This document shows positions 1-7,504 of a stretch of DNA of 64,000 nt, piece after piece. A model generated the notes under the pieces. The model searched no databases, was not told the DNA's origin, and worked only from the letters and a program-made list of their open reading frames with translations. The DNA comes from Scilla litardierei (taxonomy: Eukaryota > Streptophyta > Magnoliopsida > Asparagales > Asparagaceae). The translations under genes were made by a program, and so were the position numbers. Position 1 is the first letter of the stretch. Each line of letters begins with the position of its first letter. The stretch covers positions 276,017,043-276,081,042 of the forward strand of contig CM061142.1 in assembly GCA_030789695.1 (NCBI GenBank). Reading direction: 5' to 3'.

Positions 1-57
1 AGTACGAAGACATCTTCTTCATTCTCCTTGATTTAGATCTTCCTTCCCTCGAAAGAA

Positions 58-1450
58 ATGGCTTCGTCCTCTAACCCTACCTCTGAAGGGAGCTTGGTCA
101 CAGTTATGTAGAAGAATAAGGATGGGGTTATGGAGCCGGGTTTGCTCGTGAATTTGAGGTCCAACGTCAAGGCTGGCCAGATCCCCGAGCTTCAGAGGAG
201 TTACGTCCGTCTTGATTACCAAATCCGGGTACCTGGGAGGGATGAGAGGGCCCATCGTCCTGATGACCAGGAAGCAGGGGTATACGTCAAAGCCTTCGAA
301 CGAGGCCTTCGATTGCCCATGCATCCCTTCATACGGTACTTCTTGTGTACCCTGAATATTTCCCTCTACCAGTTGATATCGAATGCCATTGGCATGCTGA
401 CGGGCTTTATAGCTTTGTGTGTGATGAAAGGAATTGAACCGTCTCTGAGATTGTTCAATTATTTTTTCTCGATCCCTCTCCTCAAGACCCTGGGCTGGTA
501 TTCGATAATGGCTCGTCGAGGTAGGAAGCCGATCGAAGACCTTCCCACCTCTAATCCCAAATGGAAAGACGAGTTTGTGTTTGTGATTTTCTAAGGGGAG
601 GCCAGCTTTTGCACTGCTTGGAGTGCCCCTGACTTGGGCCCCGTCGAGGATAAGCCGCTGACTAGCGAGGAGAAGAAAGATGCCCACACATTAACGAGTC
701 TGCCAGAGGATATGAGGTCGGTCAAGTGGATGTGGTCCGATGACGTGTTGTGTCAGACCGTGTGGACGAAAGGTTGGTTCGATCGTGCCTACCAACTGTT
801 CGACCTTCGTTCTTCACCTTAACTTGTTCGTTACTTCTACAGGCATGGCCGGTGTAGATTATCAGGTGGATCTTGCACTGAGGGAAGCAGTCGAGGCTTC
901 CATCAGAGAGGCAGAGGTAATCATGTTGTCTCCTCGGGTGCCGACTGTGGTGGAAGGGGTGGCCCAACCGTCGGAGGATTGACCCATTGTTGTTGAGAGG
1001 GCTGCTCAAGTGGCCCGCCTTTAGAAGAAGAAGAAAGAAAAGCCCTCCTTCAAATTTGAAGTGGTTGCGCTCGACGGGAATAAAAGGAGGCGGCGACTTC
1101 TTCTCAGTGACTCTGAGCCATCTGGGTCGAATGAATTTGCGGAGCATGTCTCCCAGCTGAGGAGGGGTACTCCCCAAGAGGGAGATTCGTGGATGACCCA
1201 GGTCCCACTGGAGCTTCTCTTGCACAAGGACTCATGGCCATGGGTGGTCTGTTCCCTCTTGTAGGATTGTCTGAAAACATCCCTGACGAATTTAGGACGA
1301 TTTTGCTGGAGAGCCGATCACCTCATGCCCCATTCGACTGCTCCAAGGAGGAGCTTGTTCGGGCGAAATTTCCAATGAGGCATGAAGATTCTGCTCTTCT
1401 TGATTGCGGGGCTGCCTCCTGCATTGCTGAGAATGCAACCCTCTCATGGG
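58..1450 (+). pseudogene. Antisense additional ORF of T, piece 1 (putative gypsy-type transposon domain)
   Basis: The reading frame starts at ATG 58 with a Met-Ala then Ser-rich opening and meets an in-frame TAG at 109-111. It resumes with the plant domain once annotated as Transposase_28 / putative gypsy type transposon: a GLRLPMHPF stretch, then ISLYQLISNAIG, ending in WKDEFVF. A second in-frame stop is TAA 592-594. A plausible intron ends at a TTCTACAG acceptor just before 844. The remaining piece is charged, with a basic KRRRR tract near 1085-1100. The frame runs into ATGGG at 1446-1450, the duplicated target site of L1. It continues in frame at 15901. It is antisense to T's gag, as some Tat additional ORFs are. 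The function of this domain is not known. Confidence 0.65.
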
Positions 1451-2037
1451 TGTAACGACCACTTTTCGTCGTACGTTGTTCGTGCACGTGCTTTTGGCCG
1501 TGCACGTGTTTGTTTTAGACTTTAATTGTTTGTGAACACTTTCGTGTGATATGCCATTGTGAACGTCTCTGAGAGTATTAAATAGTGGCACTATCTTGGA
1601 ACGACATTTCTCGAGTCGTTTTCCCACAATTTAATCTTACTCGATGAGACGTGACGATTTTCACTTTTGACGGGAGACGTTTCTATTTTTAGTTTCGTCG
1701 TCCGACGTCGAAATTGAGATCCGTTTTCTTAGTTAGCTCAACTTCATCATCACGATCACCCCGATATTTATTTTATAATTTTTGGAGTTTATTTGACCAC
1801 GTTTATATTTTTAACAAGGTTTATAATATTTTTAATAATTTATTTTTAAATTAATTTCGGCCAAATAAAATTTATTTGAGTTTTAAACGTTTTAAAGAAT
1901 TTTTGAGCCAATTTCCAGCTCATTTGGACCAGGTCAAATCCTTGGGTGAGTTGGAGAAGTTGAATTTCAAATTTTAAATTATTTTTAACTTCTAATCCTA
2001 TTAGATTTAGCCCTAGACCAAGTCCACCCATCTATAC

Positions 2038-2044
2038 TATATAA
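2038..2044 (+). promoter_or_regulatory. TATA box of L1 5' LTR (copy in 3' LTR at 13636-13642)
   Basis: TATATAAG stands in an AT-rich U3 about 590 bp into the LTR and is followed by pyrimidine-rich leader sequence. The same site occurs in both LTRs. The start of transcription is expected near 2070, which would leave a leader of more than 2 kb inside the LTR. Confidence 0.6.
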
Positions 2045-2104
2045 GAAACCCCTAGGAAGACCTATTTTCGCAAGAAATTAGCCCTAGCCTCTTCCAAAAC
2101 CCAA

Positions 2105-2720
2105 ATTGGACGTTGCGACGATTCGTCGCAACGTTGCGACGTTCAGCCACCGCACCGACCGAGAAAACCAACCAAAATCTCCCGCTCCGACCGCTAGCCG
2201 CTCCGCACCCAACCCCGCTCCGCATCGCAGCGCATCGCCCCGCTCCGTTCCCTCGGTCTGACCGAGGGCTTGGCCGCACCCCGCTCGCATCCCCGCTCCG
2301 CACAGCGCTCCGCATCGACCCCGCCCCGTTCACTTGCCTCCGCTCGCGCCTGACCGATCGGGCCGCCCGCACCGACCGACGATTGCAATGCTGCAACGCT
2401 GCAACGTTACAACGTCGCAGCCCTCGCATCCAAGCGCACGACCGACCCGATCCCCCGCTCTGACCGAAGGAAGCCGCCGCACCCGCCTAGCGCCCGCACC
2501 CCGCAGCTGCACAGCCCCGTTCCCCCGCAGCGACCGAGAGAATCTCCCGCATTGGCTGGGTACGACCGAGAGCCATTCGTCGCAACCCCGCATCCGTCGC
2601 ACCACTTGCCTCCGTGGGCCCCCCAAGTTCTCCAGAGGTATTGTGGGTCCCACAAAGGTCCCTAGGACTACTGTGGGCCCCACCTAGGTGCGTTCTCTTC
2701 GACGACTTGCCGCGTACGAC
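2105..2720 (+). other. GC-rich leader segment of L1 (copy at 13703-14320)
   Basis: About 600 bp of CpG-rich sequence begins some 60 bp after the TATA box, in strong contrast to its AT-rich surroundings. It opens with palindromic words built from GTTGCGAC and GTCGCAAC. It gives long open frames on both strands in several phases, but their arginine- and proline-rich composition follows from base content. I see no supported protein. Confidence 0.6.
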
Positions 2721-3100
2721 GTTGCGACACATCATCGCCCGTCGTCGCACGTGCTAGCTTTGGAATCTGGAATCGTCGCCCGGTTGATTGCTCTGAAATT
2801 TTCAGCGAGGAATCTAATTGGAATCTGGACTTGGAGCGCGATATATTATTCCAACCCCCGGCGTCGCTACCCGACGCCGGTGTAGCTTTCGCGTCGTGTT
2901 GAGGTAACGCTTTGCACCCCTAGGACCCCCAACCCAATTGCATGTTAACCAAGACTAAAAATCAGTATTTTAAAGTATTTTAAATGTTTTAGCAATCACT
3001 AATCAAGATTAATAAAACGGATGTAGGCCGGTGGACTTGTGCACGTAGGAATTGTGCCTTTGGACTCGTTGGACGGTGTTTCCCTGACGTGATAATTGCA

Positions 3101-3491
3101 GGCAAGTGAAACTTGCCAAATCTTGTTTAGGGCCATGTTTTTAGGCCACTTCCTTGTTTTTAGCGTAAAAGAGACTAGTCAGTGAAATGATAGCTGGCTA
3201 GACGCCTACTTGATCTAGTTTGACAACGAAACTAGATCCGTCACCTAATTGATCTAGCTTGACAACGAAGCTAGATCCAACCCTTAAACTTGTTGTTCAT
3301 GCATACTAAACTGTCACGTTTACTTTCCTTACTTGTACGCCTTACTACTTGTCTTGTCATGTCATCCATGCATTGAATGTCGCATTCGTAGCACACGCTA
3401 CAATACTTGTACTTGTACTCCCTTGTCTGGCTAGGTGCACCCCTAGACCAACAAGATAAAACACTTCCTGGCTCGTGTTCCAGAAGCGAGC
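3101..3491 (+). ncRNA. Candidate structured leader RNA of L1 (copy starting at 14692)
   Basis: Consecutive hairpins are visible. A: GGCAAGT 3101-3107 with ACTTGCC 3111-3117. B: CTAGTCAG 3175-3182 with CTGGCTAG 3194-3201, loop TGAAATGATAG. C1: GATCTAGTTT 3212-3221 with AAACTAGATC 3229-3238, loop GACAACG. C2: GATCTAGCTT 3251-3260 with AAGCTAGATC 3268-3277, same loop. Later: GTAGC/GCTAC (3388-3401), CTAGG/CCTAG (3431-3446), GCTCG/CGAGC (3471-3491). C1 and C2 differ by a T-A to C-G exchange in the stem. S and L2 LTRs hold the same loops on different stems. The role is unknown; packaging, dimerisation or translation control are possible. Confidence 0.7.
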
Positions 3492-3940
3492 ATTCCCGTT
3501 CGGGGGTAAGGCCCTGGCTCAACACACGTGGAGGGGTAGGGATAAACGATCACTTGAGCTTAGGAGTTGGCCCGCGCAGCCACTCTAGCCAAAAGGCGGA
3601 ATCTCTGTGCACGAGGTGCTTACTTTCCTTGTCTTGTACTTGTCTTGTTGTAACGACTGGTTTTCATGTATCTGGATTTATTATAATATAATATATGTTT
3701 TGGTGGATTTTCTCCTCATGTGTGGTTTTCGTCTCCGTAGCTTTCATTTTCGATCGATTCGTCGTAGTTTCTCGTTTCTTCCTTAGGATTGTCGATTTCG
3801 AAGTATGTCATTCATGACGGACTTCATAACGGTCGTATCTTACTGTTAGATCAAGCCTAGGAGTCTTAGGAATCGATCCCGAAGCTCCGCGCTCCGTATC
3901 GGAACTTTTGGTGCACGTTAGCCAGTATAAGAAGGGGCAC

Positions 3941-4333
3941 CGACCGACTAGATGACGATCCAGTCGGTCGGCAATCCTTCTTGGACCGACTAGTTGGCTT
4001 TCTAAATTATTCAGGAGTTACTGTTTATCGTTAGTCGGTCTAAGAACGTTGGTTGACCGACTAGGTTGCAAACTAGTCGGTCAGCAATGCTTCTTTAACC
4101 GACTAACTCTTCAACTTATTTTTGGTATCAATACTGTTCACTTTTAGTCGGTCTAAGAACGTTCATCGACCGACTAGATGTTAAACTAGTCGGTCAGTAT
4201 TTGTTCATGGACCGACTAAATCTAAATCCTATTTTCGTTCAGAAGTTAATGTTTACACTTAGTCGGTCTGCGTTGGTCGACCGACCGACTAGTTGCCAAA
4301 CTAGTCGGTCAGTGGTTGCTCTTTGACCGACTA
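3941..4333 (+). repeat. S1 promoter-proximal palindrome array (CTAGTCGGTC / GACCGACTAG)
   Basis: Alternating copies of AGTCGGTC and its reverse complement GACCGACT recur with a period of about 113-115 bp (TTAGTCGGTC at 4031, 4144 and 4259). The array ends about 44 bp before the TATA box. S2 has the same array at 7796-8190. Nearly the same unit occurs upstream of the TATA box in C1, a copia element. Confidence 0.9.
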
Positions 4334-4376
4334 ATCTGTGTTAAAACCCTAATTTCTGGGCAGCCGCCAGCCCAAC

Positions 4377-4387
4377 CTATTTATACC
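4377..4387 (+). promoter_or_regulatory. TATA box of S1 (S2 copy at 8234-8241)
   Basis: CTATTTATACC directly follows the palindrome array and precedes a C-rich, AAACCCTAA-containing leader. Position and context agree in S1 and S2. Confidence 0.6.
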
Positions 4388-4653
4388 CTCCCAAACGTTT
4401 TCTTCTTCCTCCACTCGACCTAAAACCCTAAAATCTCCCCCATTGAGCCCCCTTCCACCTCCAACCCTTATTCCTTCATCCCAAGCCCTAGATCCATCAT
4501 CTAAACCCTCCATCAACTCATTCTACCTCTCATCTTCCCCAAAATCTCCCCAAATACCCAAAATCCCCCAAAACCCCTAACTCTCCAAACTTCTCCATTT
4601 GTTTCCAGATCTGGTCCTAGGGTTCTCCGGAGTGTTTCTTCCGCCTCCTCTCG

Positions 4654-4750
4654 GTAAGAAATCGATCTCTCGATGTTTTCATAACCTATTTGTATTTTTA
4701 TAAACCCTAATGAAATTTCATGTTGTTTGATGATTGTTTCCCCATAACAG
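4654..4750 (+). other. Candidate leader intron in S1 (S2 copy 8511-8608)
   Basis: The donor CTCTCG then GTAAGAAAT, a T-rich body and the acceptor CCATAACAG then CGATTTC lie between TATA box and hairpins. The signals are kept in both copies, although S1 and S2 differ elsewhere. Introns in 5' leaders are common in plant genes. Splicing is inferred from signals only. Confidence 0.4.
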
Positions 4751-4812
4751 CGATTTCCCCCGTAGATTAGCATCCGCGAGGCGAACCTTTGTGATCATCA
4801 TCCCCGGTGCTA

Positions 4813-5100
4813 GGCAAGTGAAACTTGCCACTTAGGGTTGGGCCATGTTTTAGGCCATCTTGCTTGTTGTAGGCGTAAAAGAGGCTAGGCGACGAAATGA
4901 TACTCGCCTAGGCGCAATTTGGGGAACTAGCTTGATAACGAAGCTAGTTCCGACATATATCATGTTGCACAATTACCATGTCATGTTTACTTTCCATTAA
5001 CGGTACACGAATTAATTGTCATGTCATTGCATTCCTTAAGTGTTTCTGTGATTGCGTAGCTTCGCTACAATGCTTGTGTTCCTGGCTCGTGTTCCAGAAG
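4813..5100 (+). ncRNA. Candidate structured leader RNA of S1 (S2 copy from 8671)
   Basis: The hairpin series parallels L1. A: GGCAAGT/ACTTGCC at 4813-4829. B: CTAGGCGA 4885-4892 with TCGCCTAG 4904-4911 around a loop containing GAAATGATA. C: GGAACTAGCTT 4923-4933 with AAGCTAGTTCC 4941-4951, loop GATAACG. Then GTAGC/GCTAC (5056-5068). Stem B differs from L1 at several paired positions yet stays fully paired. In S2 the inner part of hairpin C is damaged (8783-8810), so that copy may no longer be under selection. Confidence 0.7.
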
Positions 5101-5666
5101 CGGGCCATGTGTTGGTTGATAGCCAATGCCCGAATTGCTTGTTTCCGGCTAGGTGCACCCCTACGCCAATTGTTTATGAATCGTGATATAGAATGCGAGC
5201 TCCTGTGCGGGGCAACCCCGGCTCACTTGCTGAGCTCATGTGCGGGGACCCTGGCTCGATTACGTGTGGGTATTGGGGGTAAGAGTTAAGCGGCCAATCA
5301 ACTGGGAGTCTGCCCAATCAGCAACTGCAGTGGTAAGGCGTAAACTCTGGGTTTGGGGTAGTTGTTAAGCGGCCAATCAGCGTGAATGTGAAACCATTCA
5401 GCTGTAAGGCGTAAACATCTACAAACAACAGTGAAACGTGAATAGTGAATTGATTGAGATTGTTAGTAGCTTGGCTACTCTTGTCTTGTCCCGATGATTG
5501 TTCTCTTGTACAAATTGTCTCGCCATGTCTTGATTGTGCACTCATGTTATAACTGCCATGTCATGCATACTATAACTGCTAGGTTGCTAGTTGCCTTACT
5601 TTCAGTTTCCTTGCCCAAGTCTTTTAGACTTGCTGACATGTGCCCCTTTACTCTTTTGGGTGACAC

Positions 5667-5774
5667 ATGTTAGATCCTGAGCCTGAGTACCTTGTTGAGG
5701 ACGAGGTGTTTGCTGACGCCGAGCCCGAGCTTGTGTTTGACGGGGAGTACGTGGACACTGGGGACCAGTCCTAG
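5667..5774 (+). CDS. Conserved acidic mini-ORF in the S1 leader (35 aa)
   Basis: ATG 5667 opens a 35-codon frame beginning MLDPEPEYLVEDEV and ending EYVDTGDQS before TAG 5772-5774, strongly acidic. The L1 LTRs have a matching ORF with the same start MLDPEPE and ending FVDTGDQ; the L2 LTRs have a longer acidic relative. The AUG lies in the right arm (CACATGT 5664-5670) of a hairpin whose left arm is ACATGTG 5636-5642. In S2 a 1-base deletion shifts the frame. It may be an upstream ORF that sets translation of gag, or a real small peptide. No known family was recognised. Confidence 0.55.
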   Translation: MLDPEPEYLVEDEVFADAEPELVFDGEYVDTGDQS

Positions 5775-6339
5775 TGTCTTCGTTGTGTTTTCCTTTTGTT
5801 TAGACTGCTTTTTTGTTGTCGGTGCGTGGCACCTATACTTTGTTATGTCGTTGCTTTTGTTGGCCTTGTTCTGAGCCTTTAGACTCTTTCTTTTAGCCTG
5901 GTGGCTTTTCTGGATGTTGGACTTATTTTCATGTTGGACAATTTATGAGATATGAGATTTTATTTCAGTCTCTCCTTGTGTTATTATTGTTATTCAGTTG
6001 TGGTTACAGGGACCTGCTTATGTTTTATTGACGCTTATCGGGTTTGGGGCTTCACAGCTCCACTCTCGTGCGGACCTTTTCACGTCTCGCCTCCATTTTA
6101 GGGAAGCGGGGCGTGACACTTGTGAATGATTCATGTAATACTTGTCATCCATGCCATGTTTAAATACCATGCGCGTACTTTACTTTACTTTACTTTACCT
6201 GCTGCACTCATACTTTAACTGCCATGTCATTGCATCATGCTAGAACTGCTAGGTTGCTTTACTTCCACCTACTTCCAGTTTCCTTGCACAAGTCTTCCAG
6301 ACTTGCTGACATGTGCCCCTTTGCTCTTTTGGGTGTCAC

Positions 6340-6441
6340 ATGTTAGACCCTGAGCCAGAGACAGTTGTTGAGGACGAGGTGGTTGCTGACACTGAGCCTA
6401 CGTTCGTCGAGGAGTTCGTGGACACCGGAGACCAGTTTTAG
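6340..6441 (+). CDS. Conserved acidic mini-ORF in the L1 5' LTR (33 aa)
   Basis: The frame starts MLDPEPE, is rich in Asp and Glu, and ends VDTGDQF before TAG 6439-6441. The 3' LTR copy (15456-15557) is also open; a visible change there replaces Asp by Glu, a conservative exchange. Like S1, the start codon sits in the right arm of a hairpin (ACATGTG/CACATGT) preceded by a stem CAAGTCT/AGACTTG. It lies about 340 bp before the LTR end, so it would be an upstream ORF relative to any gag after the primer site. Confidence 0.5.
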   Translation: MLDPEPETVVEDEVVADTEPTFVEEFVDTGDQF

Positions 6442-6784
6442 AGACTGTTGGCGTTGCTTTTGCTTTAGGTTGCTGTTAGATGTCGGTGCTTGCACCATTA
6501 CTTGTTTCTGTACTTTGTGCTTTTGTTGGCCACGCTCGGCCTCTTTTAGACTCTTTTCTTTTAGCCTGGTGGCTTTTTTTGCGATGTTGGAATTTATTAT
6601 TATGGATATTCTGATATGTTTCTTTTGTCTCTTTTCGTTATTATTATCTTTGTTTCGTTTCGCGTTGCAAGGACCTGCAGTTTAAATTTGATCGACGCTT
6701 ATCGGACTTGCAGCTTTGTAGCTTCAAGTCTGAGCGGACCTTCTCACGCTTCACCTCCACGTTTTTGGGAAGCGGGGCGTGACA

Positions 6785-6931
6785 GGTTTTGTTGGTGGCC
6801 CATGCAGGTCCAATCTTGCAATTGCGAATTAACAAAACAACGATAATAACGGAATGTCCATTAAATAAATTACAACATCTAAGTCATTAAGCTATGGAGT
6901 CTAAATTTTTGTCCGTTTCCTATGTCGTTAG
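6785..6931 (+). other. L1 sequence after 5' LTR (primer-site region)
   Basis: The LTR is followed by GGTTTTGTTGGTGGCCCATG. L2 has GGTTTTAGTGGTGGCCCATG at the same place, so the stretch is conserved. It does not contain the initiator-Met complement TGGTATCAGAGC. A TGG-starting primer site may be offset a few bases into it, but I cannot name the tRNA. Confidence 0.45.
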
Positions 6932-7489
6932 ATGGCGAGAAGACGACAGACTCGAGTTGGTGGCGAACCTACTCTGAAGACTTGCTATTTCTGTGGTAAG
7001 ACCGGGCACATCAAGGAGAAGTGCAGAAGCTTTCTAGGCCGGTGTTTGAGTTATGGTGCTGCTACTCATTCAGCGAAGGATTGTCGGCATGTAAATCAAT
7101 TGCGGAAAGCATCGGAGGGAATTCCGCAGCAGGAAGCACCAGTAACTGGGCCAAGTCGGAAGGTGTGCCATCATTGTAGCAAGATTGGTCATGAGAAGAA
7201 ACAGTGCAGGAAGAGGCTGGGCCAGTGCCTGATTTGTGGAGATCCTACTCATACTATGAAGGAGTGTCTGAAGTCTAACCAACCTTGGAAGGAACCCATC
7301 GCTGCACAGCCGTTACAGAAGAAAGCACCTGTACCTACCAGTCGTGGACCAGCCCTCGCTCCACAGAGGCAGGCTTTTCAGCAGGCCATGCAGCCAAAGG
7401 AGCAGGCTTATCCGATGACGGCAGTGGAGAGCGAGACTGAGGATGAGGTTATCGCAGGTAACTCTCGACCTAGTTGTTTCTTCCCTTAG
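6932..7489 (+). CDS. L1 zinc-knuckle protein (gag remnant, 185 aa)
   Basis: The protein has a basic start (MARRRQTR) and two pairs of retroviral-type zinc knuckles. Knuckle 1 is CYFCGKTGHIKEKC (residues 18-31). Knuckle 2 at 38-51 has Tyr in place of the second Cys. Knuckle 3 is CHHCSKIGHEKKQC (79-92) and knuckle 4 is CLICGDPTHTMKEC (99-112). A Pro/Gln-rich tail follows. Such CX2CX4HX4C modules bind RNA in gag nucleocapsid. The capsid part of gag and all of pol are absent, so this is a trimmed gag or a stand-alone RNA-binding product. The ORF ends just 15 bp before S2. Confidence 0.75.
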   Translation: MARRRQTRVGGEPTLKTCYFCGKTGHIKEKCRSFLGRCLSYGAATHSAKDCRHVNQLRKASEGIPQQEAPVTGPSRKVCHHCSKIGHEKKQCRKRLGQCLICGDPTHTMKECLKSNQPWKEPIAAQPLQKKAPVPTSRGPALAPQRQAFQQAMQPKEQAYPMTAVESETEDEVIAGNSRPSCFFP

Positions 7490-7504
7490 TTAGTCCTGAC
7501 TTGT

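Larger units (their letters stand above)
3649..6118 (+). mobile_element. S1: solo LTR of a Ty3/gypsy family related to L1
   Basis: The insertion starts TGTAACGACTGG and ends GGGGCGTGACA, flanked by CTTGT at 3644-3648 and 6119-6123. The uninterrupted site survives in the L1 3' LTR at about 15230-15245 with a single CTTGT, which proves the boundaries. Length 2470 bp. Parts: unique U3, palindrome array (3941-4333), TATA (4377-4387), possible leader intron (4654-4750), hairpins (4813-5100), acidic mini-ORF (5667-5774) and a terminus shared with L1 and L2. No internal region or second LTR belongs to it, so it is a solo LTR left by recombination between LTRs. Confidence 0.93.
1451..6784 (+). repeat. 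L1 5' LTR (interrupted by solo LTR S1)
   Basis: It matches the 3' LTR 13049-15900 along its whole length except for the insertion 3649-6123 (S1 plus one target duplication). Its own length is about 2.86 kb. Parts in order: AT-rich U3 (1451-2030), TATA box (2038-2044), a GC-rich leader (about 2105-2720), a stem CCGGCGTCG/CGACGCCGG near 2860-2880, conserved hairpins (3101-3491), then after S1 the acidic mini-ORF (6340-6441) and a conserved terminal stretch of about 90 bp (about 6690-6784). Confidence 0.9.

Noticed and set aside
2050..2760. Arginine-rich open frames on both strands of the L1 LTR (again at 13650-14340)
   Set aside because: A composition effect of the CpG-rich leader; no conserved start and no domain.
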